64,000 bases of DNA from Dokdonia sinensis (lineage in GTDB: Bacteria > Bacteroidota > Bacteroidia > Flavobacteriales > Flavobacteriaceae). The stretch's first letter is position 1; each line of letters opens with the position of its first letter. Under the pieces are notes generated by a model. It searched no databases and was not told the origin of the DNA. It saw only the letters and a list, made by a program, of their open reading frames with translations. Of the stretch, positions 54,936-63,857 are shown piece by piece. The stretch spans positions 36,388-100,387 of the forward strand of contig NZ_REFV01000014.1 in assembly GCF_003688895.1 (NCBI RefSeq), read 5' to 3'. A program made the position numbers and the translations under genes.

Positions 54936-55466
54936 ATGAGAAGGAGGTTTGTAAATATTGGTATTTTAATATTATTTATGTTTTTAAGTTGTCTTTCGGC
55001 TAAAGCGCAAGTAGAAGCACCACAGCCGCAGGATAAGTTTTGGGACAGTGTCCGTTTTGGTGGAGGTCTCGGACTATCTTTTGGGAATAATAATACCTTA
55101 ATCACCGTCGCTCCAAGCGCACTTTACCAACCCAACCAGTACGTAGCATTTGGGCCGGGGCTCAACTTTACCTATCAAAAAAGCCAAAATTTCAGATCTA
55201 CACTATATGGTGGTAGTGCAATAGTATTAGTAAATCCTATTCAATTTATTCAACTTTCTTCAGAGCTTGAGCAACTTCGCGTAAATCAAACCATCGAAAC
55301 CGCTCAAGGCGATGTAGACGATAATTTCTGGAACACTTCTCTTTTTCTAGGTGCTGGTTTCCGTACTGGAAATGTTACTATTGGAGCACGCTACAATGTC
55401 CTTTTTAAAGACGGTCAGAGCATTTATGCTGATGCTTGGCAACCATTTGTTAGAGTTTATTTTTAA
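54936..55466 (+). CDS. Outer-membrane beta-barrel-like protein (often misnamed alpha-ketoglutarate decarboxylase)
   Basis: The 176-residue protein has a signal peptide (about 1-25, SAKAQ) and a run of amphipathic strands (FGGGLGLSFG, FGPGLNFTY, LYGGSAIVLV) ending in WQPFVRVYF, consistent with a small outer-membrane barrel. It diverges from odhA. Related proteins are often named alpha-ketoglutarate decarboxylase in databases, apparently from that neighbourhood; no thiamine or lipoyl motif is present. Confidence 0.75.
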   Translation: MRRRFVNIGILILFMFLSCLSAKAQVEAPQPQDKFWDSVRFGGGLGLSFGNNNTLITVAPSALYQPNQYVAFGPGLNFTYQKSQNFRSTLYGGSAIVLVNPIQFIQLSSELEQLRVNQTIETAQGDVDDNFWNTSLFLGAGFRTGNVTIGARYNVLFKDGQSIYADAWQPFVRVYF

Positions 55467-55719
55467 ACTCGTAATCCATATATCACTTCTACACGTATTT
55501 TCTCATGTTGTACTTAGTTTGCTAGTGTTAATACTAACAATTGTTAGTATTTGACAATCCAACACCTGTATTTACAGGCTTTTACATCATATCCGATCGT
55601 TTAATTCAAGTGATAAATAAAATTTTAACACACTTTATCGGATTATTCTTACATTTTATCGATAAAAATAATTCTTCTTTTACATATCTTGCTCTTCCCA
55701 AATCATTATACCCTTAATT
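55467..55719. other. 253-bp intergenic region with two perfect palindromes
   Basis: No gene is visible. It has a 22-bp perfect palindrome (55530-55551, arm AATACTAACAA) and a 14-bp one (55654-55667, TTTTATCGATAAAA). Both fit transcription-factor sites better than terminators because no T-run follows the loop-less dyads. A convincing promoter was not found. Confidence 0.5.
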
Positions 55720-56421
55720 ATGAAATCGTTATACCCCCTAGCGCTCATTATTTTCACTAGTATCTCCATTCCTAGTTACGCACAAATAGGCATTAATACA
55801 ACAGACCCTACAAAAGATTTAGATGTAAATGGTGAAATGCGCGTGCGCGACCTTCCGGTAAGCACAAGTAAAAATATAAGCCTTCTGGCCTCTGATAATC
55901 AAGGTAACTTACAGCGTGGAAATATATTTTTTCTATCAGATATTATAGACAAAACAGCTTCCTCACCCAAGCGCGTTAATGCTAGAGGATATCAAAATTT
56001 TCACACAAACCTTAATCTAGGCACGACGGTCACTATACCTGCAAATAAAAGAGCCAAAGTCATTGTAAATTACTCAGTTCCTGCTGGAGCAGATCTGTAC
56101 AACGACCCTCCAAGCACCTATTTAGGAGTAACTTTTAAAAAGAATGGAAACGAAAGACCATCAGGTTCCAGAAAAGTGACTTTACCTAATTTACCCTCAA
56201 GCAATGTTATTGCAAAGATGACGACTATCTCAAACACTTATACAGAAACGTTTTCTCCTAGAAATTACGACCGGACAATTACCTACTCACTATATGGCTA
56301 CGTTGAGCAATCTGCACCCTCTAACAAAACATTTAATTACATATTTAATATGTATAGTGCTGGCGGTGCAAATTACAATTGGGGAAAAGCTTCTATGATT
56401 GCACAAGTATACGTTAAGTGA
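55720..56421 (+). CDS. Secreted protein with head-fibre-like N-terminus
   Basis: The 233-residue protein has a signal peptide (about 1-21, PSYAQ) then IGINTTDPTKDLDVNGEMRVRDLP, a motif seen at the N-termini of many flavobacterial fibre-type surface proteins (it resembles head and collar repeats of trimeric fibres). The rest is an unrecognised beta-rich domain. It converges with the polyprenyl synthase gene with no gap. Confidence 0.65.
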   Translation: MKSLYPLALIIFTSISIPSYAQIGINTTDPTKDLDVNGEMRVRDLPVSTSKNISLLASDNQGNLQRGNIFFLSDIIDKTASSPKRVNARGYQNFHTNLNLGTTVTIPANKRAKVIVNYSVPAGADLYNDPPSTYLGVTFKKNGNERPSGSRKVTLPNLPSSNVIAKMTTISNTYTETFSPRNYDRTITYSLYGYVEQSAPSNKTFNYIFNMYSAGGANYNWGKASMIAQVYVK

Positions 56422-57396
56422 TTATACCGTGCGCTCCATAAGACTTTTACCAAAGTCCTTTAAAAGCTTTTTCTTGTCTTCAGAAATCTTCAGGGTATCT
56501 AGTGCCACAAAGGCTTTTTCTGTGTAAAAAGCAATTTTTTCTTGCGTTGCAGCAGCTGCTCCACTCTCAATAAACTGTTGCTTTACTGTTGCAATCTTAT
56601 CCTCGGTATGCGTGGGAGAAATAGAAAACAGATGCTCTAGTTGACGTGCATCATCATCGTTTGCATTTTGTAAAGCAATGAGATACAAAAAGGTCTTTTT
56701 GTTCTCTATAATGTCCCCACCCACTTGTTTTCCAAAAGTCTCTGGGTCACCAAAAGCGTCTAGATAGTCATCCTGCAGCTGAAATGCTAATCCAAGATCC
56801 CGCCCGAAATCATAGAGCGCTGCCTGACATTCCTTAGAAGCATTAGCCACGATACCTCCCATTTTAAGAGCGGCACCTACAAGCACTGCCGTCTTATATT
56901 CTATCATCTTGAGGTACTCGGCAATAGTAACGTCATCACGTGTCTCAAAATCTACATCATATTGTTGTCCTTCACACACCTCGATAGCAGTTTTTGAAAA
57001 CAATTGAGCAAGCTCTCTAAAGGTATCTCCTTCATAGTTTTCAAACAACTGATAAGCAAGTATGAGCATCGCATCTCCAGAAAGTATGGCGGTATTTATG
57101 TCCCACTTCTCGTGCACAGTTTCTTCACCGCGTCTTAGCGGTGCGTCATCCATAATATCATCGTGAACCAGCGAGAAGTTATGAAAAATCTCAATGGCCA
57201 GAGCGGCATCAAGAGCTTTTTCTAGCGGCGTATCAAATAGTTCTGCCGCCAGTAATGTCAATACTGGACGCAAGCGCTTTCCGCCAAGGTCCAAAATATA
57301 ATTAATGGGTTCATAGAGATTTTTTGGTTCATTGTTTAACGATCTCTGGGAAAGATAATCTATAAATCGAGCCGAATATTCTGGTACAGAAAGCAT
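56422..57396 (-). CDS. Polyprenyl diphosphate synthase
   Basis: The 324-residue trans-prenyl synthase has the two Asp-rich motifs, DDIMDD (about 78-83) in FSLVHDDIMDD, and LQDDYLD (about 211-217), plus GGKRLRP near residue 36. It elongates isoprenyl diphosphates from the mevalonate route. Product length cannot be told with certainty; residues before the first motif (EIFHNFSLVHD) fit short-to-medium chain products. A near-perfect palindrome (57449-57464) lies upstream. Confidence 0.93.
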   Translation of the reverse strand: MLSVPEYSARFIDYLSQRSLNNEPKNLYEPINYILDLGGKRLRPVLTLLAAELFDTPLEKALDAALAIEIFHNFSLVHDDIMDDAPLRRGEETVHEKWDINTAILSGDAMLILAYQLFENYEGDTFRELAQLFSKTAIEVCEGQQYDVDFETRDDVTIAEYLKMIEYKTAVLVGAALKMGGIVANASKECQAALYDFGRDLGLAFQLQDDYLDAFGDPETFGKQVGGDIIENKKTFLYLIALQNANDDDARQLEHLFSISPTHTEDKIATVKQQFIESGAAAATQEKIAFYTEKAFVALDTLKISEDKKKLLKDFGKSLMERTV

Positions 57397-57448
57397 ACGT
57401 GCAATTTTTATGTAAAAATAGGGCTTCTGGTTTTAATGTTTGGGGTTC

Positions 57449-57464
57449 CGCTTTCGCGAAAGTG
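57449..57464. repeat. Dispersed palindrome, copy with one mismatch
   Basis: CGCTTTCGCGAAAGTG differs from the core at one base. It lies about 55 nt upstream of the polyprenyl synthase ATG. Confidence 0.8.
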
Positions 57465-57535
57465 AAAGACTATAAACAAAATTTTATATTTCTACAAAAT
57501 CATTCTATTTACACTTACATGGCTATTTAATAACA

Positions 57536-57564
57536 TTGAGCTATCGAACAATACGTTACATTTG
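57536..57564 (+). promoter_or_regulatory. Promoter of the phase-variable surface operon
   Basis: TTG (57536-57538), 18 nt, then TACATTTG (57557-57564) matches the Bacteroidota consensus at normal spacing. Transcription should start near 57570, about 37 nt before the ATG at 57607 and well before the later ATG at 57698. Confidence 0.7.
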
Positions 57565-57606
57565 ACAACACCGACAAATCTAATTGTTTATCTTTAATCT
57601 GTAATT

Positions 57607-59578
57607 ATGACAACAAAAAACAAAAAACAAAAAACAAAAAACAAAAAATTTAAAAAGGCTAACGCTCTTTCGCTTAATTAGCGTAAGTCTATCTATAATG
57701 AGTCTCTTCTTTTTCCAAAGCTGTTCTGATGATGAGGTAGAAAATATCATTAAACAGTCTAATACTGGAAAGTCCACAATTGCAGGAATAGCAGATGAAA
57801 ACTTTTTGGAACAAACTCCAATACAATTGGGTAAGCAACTGTTGAATCCCTATTCAGTAACAAGAATGCAGGCAGCGGTTAATTTTTATAATAATGTTGT
57901 GCCAAATTCAAGATTCCAACAGAAAATTATTCCTGCAACTCATCTCTACATTAAATTTTCTCCAACAACCGAAGATCATTTAATCATACTTGACAGTTTA
58001 GACAATGATCTTAACAATAAAGATGTCGTACTACAAGATTATCCCTTAGACTATCTTATAATAAATGAAGGAGACTATTTTGTAGAACCTCAAGATGAGC
58101 AGGATCTTTATCACGATATCTACACTACTGTACCAGAAGATTTCAATTTTCCAGATAATTTACCCTACACAATTTTAGAGTATTTATATCAACCCCCATT
58201 AGAAGAGATTGAAATTGAAACAATTGCCCTAGTTCAAGCGGGATGGCAAGAAGATATAATTGAGGATTATGGTTCAGAAATACTAGAAAGAGATTTACCT
58301 TACTTTCTTAACAATACAAGTAGGGAGACAATGAGAGCCCCTAAGTTCACTCCAAGGGGTCGTGTCACAATAAGAAATACAAGAACAGGGAATGAAGAGG
58401 CATTAAGAAGAGCAAAAATTTCTACTGGACGTGGTGTATGGTGGCGTTATACGTACACAGATGAAGATGGTAATTTTACAGCCACAAAAAGGTATCGCGG
58501 CAAAGTACGTGTACGAGCAAAATGGAGAGGAACTGAGGTTTCGGTAAGACGTACCTTAAATGAGATGTTAGGGATTCAAGTCTCTGATCACTTAATGACA
58601 CTACGCAGGAGCAGTAACAATCGCACTAAGCTCATCGAACCACATCACGAACATTTATGGTACAAGGGAACCGTACATAATGGTATAATGACCTATAATG
58701 ATTTTGTTAACGAAACAAACATAGGTTTTCCACACCAAAGCTCTGTAGTCTGGGCTTGGAAAAATGGTGATGCTTCTTCCACGCCTATGCTTCACAGGTA
58801 CCCACAATTACCGTATTACTCAGTTCTTACTGGTTACTCGCAGTTTGCAGTATGGGGAACCATTACCAGTGCTTATATAGGAATGGTACCTCCGTGGTTC
58901 CGTCCCGACCAGATACTTGGAAATCTTCAAGGAAAAGAAGTAAACGGTCAGGTTAATACAGGGCGAATTGAACAATTGATTTTTCACGAATCGGCACATT
59001 ACACCCACGCTAGAAAAATTGGTTCATTTGCATACGCACAAATTTTCTCGTCGGAGATCAATAATCAAATTGCACACGGTGACCCATATCATGAGGGCAC
59101 GACACCAACAGATAGTGCAGGAGAATTTATTGCCTTAGCTGAAGGTTGGGCGACCTACATTGAATGGAAAGCAATGGAAAGTAGGGATCCGTTTAATGAA
59201 GGATGGAACGGTAATGCTTTCATCAATCCGCAAGCTTATATGAATGATTTCAGAATGTACACGCGACCTATGTCGCTTGCAAGAGACGATAATGACACTT
59301 TCTTTTTAAATGGATTATTATGGCACTATCAGGATCAAAGCGTTGCAAATGAACTTATTAATGATGGATTAATTTTAAGGAATGGTGTAACAGGGGCGAA
59401 TTTAGGAAATTTAAGAGATAGAGTGTGGGCTGCGCCTGACAATGACTTATCTCCAATGATAGAACTCTTAGAATCTGACGTTCGATCTGGCTCTGATCTC
59501 AGACAAGAAGCTATAAATAATAACCCCCCAACCTCAACTAATCGTATCAACTTATTATTCGAAAGCTATGGGTACTAA
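57607..59578 (+). CDS. Putative zinc metallopeptidase lipoprotein, start out of frame across a heptanucleotide repeat
   Basis: The uninterrupted frame runs from an ATG at 57698 (626 residues), but it would begin in the middle of a signal peptide. The well-placed ATG is 57607, one base out of frame because of five CAAAAAA repeats. With four or seven repeats the ORF would start MTTKNKKQKTKNLK..., then a hydrophobic stretch and Cys at FFFQSC, a good lipoprotein signal. The body has a carboxypeptidase-regulatory-like domain (about 218-280 from 57698) and HESAH (430-434) with a third ligand in EGWATYIE (482-489), a gluzincin pattern. The 3' end overlaps the next gene by 11 nt. Confidence 0.75.
57614..57648 (+). 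repeat. Five tandem CAAAAAA repeats (phase-variation tract)
   Basis: Five exact 7-bp units lie just after the ATG at 57607. Seven is not a multiple of three, so gain or loss of units changes the frame; the present count puts the lipoprotein ORF out of frame. Confidence 0.9.
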
Positions 59579-60128
59579 GAATATTTTTTTTAAATACTTT
59601 TTTATAATACTTATAACTACTACTTCTTGCAGTCTCTTTAGTGACGATGACGGGTGTAGCGATGACCAGAATGATAGTAGACCTATAACTGTAGAAGGTT
59701 TACTAGAAATTACTCCTCTAAATACTGAATATAATCAAGGAGATATAATTGAAGTTACCCTTACCCTGCCAAGTGCCAATAATTTTTTCTCGACCCCTGT
59801 AGATTTATTTGATGAAACAGGTACAATAGAGTCTTGGATTGAAGGATTTGATCATACTGAATTGACTGCTGAAAATACCATTACATTAGAAAGTGGCCGT
59901 CTTGAAAACAATGGACGGGCTTATGTAATTTACAATGAAGACAATAATGATTATGAGCTAATTTATCGAGTAACATTAGAACGAACTGGAACATATGAAA
60001 TTCTTGTAAGCCCTAGTTATAGATTAAGATTCCCAACTAATAACGCTTGTGACTTTGAGGTAGAAACGTCGCTTAATGGTTTTTCAACAGAAGAAATCAC
60101 GAACTTTACATTTGAAGTAACACCCTAA
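59568..60128 (+). CDS. Lipoprotein of the phase-variable operon
   Basis: The 186-residue protein has a lipoprotein signal ending ILITTTSC (about Cys21), followed by an acidic stretch SLFSDDDGCSDD typical of flavobacterial surface-exported lipoproteins. The rest looks like an Ig-like beta domain. It overlaps the metallopeptidase gene by 11 nt and is 4 nt before the T9SS gene, so the three are one transcript. Confidence 0.75.
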   Translation: MGTKNIFFKYFFIILITTTSCSLFSDDDGCSDDQNDSRPITVEGLLEITPLNTEYNQGDIIEVTLTLPSANNFFSTPVDLFDETGTIESWIEGFDHTELTAENTITLESGRLENNGRAYVIYNEDNNDYELIYRVTLERTGTYEILVSPSYRLRFPTNNACDFEVETSLNGFSTEEITNFTFEVTP

Positions 60129-60132
60129 TATT

Positions 60133-60840
60133 ATGAAAAAAACCTTATTGATTATTTTTGGACTATCCGTATTAGCCTCTCACGGCCAAATAATTTGGAC
60201 AGGACCTGATGTGACTTTTGAAAAGGAAAACTTCGCAGACTGGACACTGGCCCAGAATCAAGATAGAATGACAGATAATGTCTGGATCACTAGGGCAGAC
60301 CGTTTTGGAATTTTTAATATCGCTCAAGAAGAGGAATATGACACTACAGACTTTTTAAGTCCCATTGATACAGAGTGGGCGTTTGGAAACACCTCTGAAA
60401 TAGAAACGCTCACATTTTTACCGTGGGATGACGCTGTAGATATGCCACCGCAGGCCGTCGGACAAGAAATGGTCGTTCACCTTATCACAGACGATATCTA
60501 TGTAGACATTACATTTACTTCCTGGTCATCTGGTAATGGACAAGGTGGAACTTCCGGAGGCGGCTTATCGTACGTAAGAAGCTCTGACCAAAATCTGAGC
60601 ATTTCAGAAGAAACGCTACACGCCGTAGTCGTTTATCCTAATCCCACGGAAAACTTTATAACCATTGACCAGTCTACGCTAGATGCTTCGACTTATGAAA
60701 TATTCTCGGTACTGGGTCAGAAAGTCGGACAAGGAAATCTAAGTTACTCTAGAGATGTGGTTAACGTAGAGAGACTTTCGGCGGGTATTTATGTTCTCAA
60801 ATTAAACAATGGCAAGAATATTCGCTTTATAAAACAATAA
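60133..60840 (+). CDS. Small T9SS-sorted protein
   Basis: The 235-residue protein has a signal peptide (about 1-18), an N-terminal domain of about 130 residues of unknown fold (WTGPDVTFEKENFADWTLAQNQDRMT) and a C-terminal T9SS type A sorting domain (from VYPNPTENFITI to FIKQ). It ends the operon that starts with the phase-variable gene; a terminator follows. Confidence 0.85.
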   Translation: MKKTLLIIFGLSVLASHGQIIWTGPDVTFEKENFADWTLAQNQDRMTDNVWITRADRFGIFNIAQEEEYDTTDFLSPIDTEWAFGNTSEIETLTFLPWDDAVDMPPQAVGQEMVVHLITDDIYVDITFTSWSSGNGQGGTSGGGLSYVRSSDQNLSISEETLHAVVVYPNPTENFITIDQSTLDASTYEIFSVLGQKVGQGNLSYSRDVVNVERLSAGIYVLKLNNGKNIRFIKQ

Positions 60841-60862
60841 TTCATTGCTTATAGATTCGCAC

Positions 60863-60896
60863 TAATCCCGATGTTTTCAAGGCGTTGGGATTTTTG
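60863..60896 (+). terminator. Terminator of the phase-variable operon
   Basis: AATCCCGATG and CGTTGGGATT pair (two wobbles) around a 9-nt loop, followed by TTTTTGATTTT. Confidence 0.75.
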
Positions 60897-60908
60897 ATTT
60901 TATAGGTG

Positions 60909-60928
60909 TACGCTTTCGCGAAAGCGTA
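60909..60928. repeat. Dispersed palindrome, full 20-bp intergenic copy
   Basis: TACGCTTTCGCGAAAGCGTA, 13 nt after the terminator and upstream of rpoN. Confidence 0.95.
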
Positions 60929-61002
60929 GAAAAGACCATTCCCCTTTTCCGCTTAACAAAACTTTGTTCTATTTGTGTAGGGCTTTTTCTTATTTTTGGT
61001 TT

Positions 61003-62457
61003 ATGTTAAAACAACAACTTAATTTTAAGCTTTCGCAAAAGCTTTCTCCGCAGCAGATACAGCTTATGAAGCTTATCCAGTTGCCCACGCAAGCCTTTGA
61101 ACAAAAGGTAAAGCAGGAGATGGAGGAAAATCCTGCGCTAGATAGCGGCAAGGACGAGGCTAATGATGAATTTGACGAGTTTGACAACAGCGACGACTAC
61201 GATGATGGTGGAGAAACCATAGAGGCCGAGATCAATGTAGATGACTACCTAAGCGATGACGAGACGCCAGATTACAGACTAAGTGCAAATAATTATAGTG
61301 CAGATGATGAGGAGCGCCAGATCCCATATGCCTCTGGAAAAACATTTAATACCCACCTTAAGGAACAGCTCAATACGGTCAGGCTCTCTGACGAGCAACG
61401 GGAAATTGCAGAGTTTATCATAGGAAGCCTGGATGAGAGTGGCTACCTACGACGCGCTCTAGTAGATCTCGTAGATGATCTTGCTTTTACACAAAATGTT
61501 TACACCACCGAAGAGGAGGTAGAAAAAATACTTTTCAAGGTTCAGGACTTAGATCCAGCTGGCGTAGCTGCGCGTAGTCTGGAGGAATGTCTCATTCTTC
61601 AACTTGATCGTAAGGCGGGAACAAAGGAGGTCTCGCTCGCAATGGATATTCTCGAAAAAGCATTTGACCAGTTTAGCAAAAAGCACTACAAAAAACTGAT
61701 GTCCAAATTTGATGTTTCTGAGGAGGAGCTCAAAGCCGCCATAGAAGAAATAGAACATCTCAATCCAAAGCCAGGCGGTTCCTACGCTGGCAATACAAAA
61801 ATAGTGGAACACGTTGTACCAGATTTTACCATTCGCATTGTAGATGGTGAGCTAGAGCTCACGCTTAATGGCCGCAACGCACCAGAACTGCACGTTTCTC
61901 GAGAATACAATAATATGCTTAAGGGCTATAAAGCCTCCAAAGAGAAAACTAAAGCGCAAAAAGACGCTGTGATGTTTATCAAACAAAAGTTAGATGCTGC
62001 TAAATGGTTTATAGATGCCATACGCCAGCGACAACAGACACTATTTGTTACGATGAGCTCTATTATGCACTACCAAAAAGAATATTTCCTTACGGGTGAT
62101 GAGCGTAATTTACGCCCTATGATACTGAAAGACATAGCAGAAGAAATTCATATGGATGTCTCTACAGTATCCCGTGTAGCAAACAGTAAATATGTAGACA
62201 CGCCTTACGGAACAAAGTTGATTAAAGTCTTTTTTAGCGAGAGTATGACTAATGACAAGGGTGAAGAAGTATCTACTCGTGAGATTAAAAAAATTCTAGA
62301 AACTGTTATTAAAGAAGAGAATAAACGCAAGCCCCTTACTGATGATAAGCTCGCTGGTATTCTTAAAGAAAAAGGGTATCCCATTGCTCGAAGAACAGTT
62401 GCAAAGTACAGAGAACAACTAGATCTTCCCGTCGCGAGACTCAGAAAAGAGATTTAA
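61003..62457 (+). CDS. rpoN: RNA polymerase sigma-54 factor
   Basis: I start at the ATG at 61003 (MLKQQLNFKLSQKLSPQQIQ), which is the usual RpoN N-terminus; the frame is open 39 nt further upstream. The protein (484 residues) has the activator-interacting Gln/Leu-rich region I, an acidic region II (about 50-90), a core-binding domain and the RpoN box ARRTVAKYR near the C-terminus. It serves activator-dependent promoters. The stop overlaps the next start (TAATG). An imperfect palindrome copy is translated as KLSQKLS near the start. Confidence 0.95.
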   Translation: MLKQQLNFKLSQKLSPQQIQLMKLIQLPTQAFEQKVKQEMEENPALDSGKDEANDEFDEFDNSDDYDDGGETIEAEINVDDYLSDDETPDYRLSANNYSADDEERQIPYASGKTFNTHLKEQLNTVRLSDEQREIAEFIIGSLDESGYLRRALVDLVDDLAFTQNVYTTEEEVEKILFKVQDLDPAGVAARSLEECLILQLDRKAGTKEVSLAMDILEKAFDQFSKKHYKKLMSKFDVSEEELKAAIEEIEHLNPKPGGSYAGNTKIVEHVVPDFTIRIVDGELELTLNGRNAPELHVSREYNNMLKGYKASKEKTKAQKDAVMFIKQKLDAAKWFIDAIRQRQQTLFVTMSSIMHYQKEYFLTGDERNLRPMILKDIAEEIHMDVSTVSRVANSKYVDTPYGTKLIKVFFSESMTNDKGEEVSTREIKKILETVIKEENKRKPLTDDKLAGILKEKGYPIARRTVAKYREQLDLPVARLRKEI

Positions 62458-63062
62458 TGCGCTGGCTTATCAAATCATTCTCATATATTTTCCACCCGCT
62501 ATGGATGCCGCTTATTGCGGTGATCATATATTACGTTACGACGCCCAGATTTATGAATCCAGAATTCTGGTATGCAAAATTTTTTGCGACCACCATTATG
62601 ACGGTTATCATTCCGATTTTGAGCTTCTATATGTTCAAAAATTTAAATTTGGTAACTGAGATTCATTTAAAAGATGTGAAGGAACGCAAATTCCCTCTAC
62701 TATTTCAAGGGCTTTTTACTTTACTTATCATCTATATTGTTTTTAAGGGATATGAACTACCTGAGCTCCATTTCTTTTTTGTAGGAGTATTAGGATCAAC
62801 CCTCGCTGCACTTGTTTTAGTGCTTTTTCAGTTTAAGGCGAGTCTTCATATGATAGGAATTTGTGGTGTACTTTTTTTTGTACTTGGACTAAGCATTCAC
62901 TTTAATTCAAATATGCTATGGCTCATTTCCCTCCTTGTTCTTGCTTGTGGAGCTACTGCTACTTCTAGGTTAGAAGCAAAAGCGCATACTCCCGTTGAAC
63001 TTGTTGTTGGAACGATAGTAGGAGCGGTGCCACAGTTCTTAGCTTTCCCATATTGGTTATAA
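62457..63062 (+). CDS. Integral membrane protein of unknown function
   Basis: The 201-residue protein has about six membrane helices. Its ATG overlaps the rpoN stop (TAATG), indicating coupling. No catalytic motif (for example of PAP2 phosphatases) is visible. Its 3' end overlaps the convergent PorT-family gene by a few bases. Confidence 0.75.
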   Translation: MRWLIKSFSYIFHPLWMPLIAVIIYYVTTPRFMNPEFWYAKFFATTIMTVIIPILSFYMFKNLNLVTEIHLKDVKERKFPLLFQGLFTLLIIYIVFKGYELPELHFFFVGVLGSTLAALVLVLFQFKASLHMIGICGVLFFVLGLSIHFNSNMLWLISLLVLACGATATSRLEAKAHTPVELVVGTIVGAVPQFLAFPYWL

Positions 63063-63779
63063 AAAATAAAACTGTAGGCCTAATCTAAGTACTTGCAAAT
63101 CGACTTTATTTCCGTTAGTCAGGATTGCATCTTCATTAAAAAGTGAATTGAGTCCGTAGTAGACCTTAAGATTGAATGCACTATATCCAAAAGCAAAAGT
63201 AAGACCATATTGAATCTTATTGAGTTCCGGAATTTTCGTTTGATTTACGGTATTACCGCTTTGTTCAAACGTTGATTTAAAATGATATATATACTCTAAC
63301 TGTATGCCCGTGTAAATACGCCAGAATGTATAATCAGTAGCGCTAGACGTACGCCATCGATACTGGATAGGCATTTGAACTGAATAATACGAGAACCTAT
63401 TCTTAACCTGTCCAATATTGTCTGGAACAATAGCATATATTGAGGTAGTATCATCTGATTCCTCTCCGATAAATAAGTTCTGATTATAAACATCTACCCC
63501 CAAACCCAAACCAACACCAATGCTCTTATTGCGCCTTTTATTGAAAGGCATATCTCTGATAAATCCTACGCTAAAGTGACCACTAAATCCATTTTGAGAG
63601 ATACCTTCAGGCTTGTTTGTAAGCAGATCTAATCCTAAACCTATATACACTTGATCTTCCCTATACAGAGAATCTACAACAAGAATTTGCTCTTCTGAAA
63701 TATCACCTTGAGCTTGTACTGTCCACCCTTGCAGAACAAAGACCAATAAACCGATTAAAAATCGAACGTAATTCATCAT
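63057..63779 (-). CDS. PorT-family outer-membrane beta-barrel protein
   Basis: The ORF is open from a TTG at 63785, but MMNYVRF at 63779 is a better start; either gives a signal peptide ending TVQAQ. The mature protein is a series of amphipathic strands (YIGLGLDLL, FSGHFSVGF, IGVGLGLGVDVY) ending FYFL, with the phrase FIRDMPFNKRRNKSIGVGLG that marks flavobacterial PorT-like barrels. PorT is a component or accessory of type IX secretion; the window holds T9SS substrates. The IS element ends only about 28 nt upstream. Confidence 0.82.
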   Translation of the reverse strand: MMNYVRFLIGLLVFVLQGWTVQAQGDISEEQILVVDSLYREDQVYIGLGLDLLTNKPEGISQNGFSGHFSVGFIRDMPFNKRRNKSIGVGLGLGVDVYNQNLFIGEESDDTTSIYAIVPDNIGQVKNRFSYYSVQMPIQYRWRTSSATDYTFWRIYTGIQLEYIYHFKSTFEQSGNTVNQTKIPELNKIQYGLTFAFGYSAFNLKVYYGLNSLFNEDAILTNGNKVDLQVLRLGLQFYFL

Positions 63780-63857
63780 AGTCAAAGATAATGATTGATG
63801 GATAAGTGTCTAGTCCTAAATAACCGATACAGATTATTAAAGGATTAAAATTAATAT

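Noticed and set aside
54936..55466. Alpha-ketoglutarate decarboxylase
   Set aside because: That name is often given to this small family, but no catalytic motif exists and the sequence is a signal peptide plus beta strands.
55524..55565. Promoter overlapping the 22-bp palindrome
   Set aside because: GTATTTG there lacks the two-base spacing of TAnnTTTG and no TTG is correctly placed.
57580..57777. 65-codon minus-strand ORF over the repeat tract
   Set aside because: It reads the A-rich repeats as Phe/Cys/Val-rich nonsense and has no promoter or conserved feature.
57698..59578. Simple gene starting at ATG 57698
   Set aside because: It would begin within the hydrophobic part of a signal peptide, with no basic n-region, and 128 nt beyond the predicted transcript start; the upstream ATG with the repeat tract explains it better.
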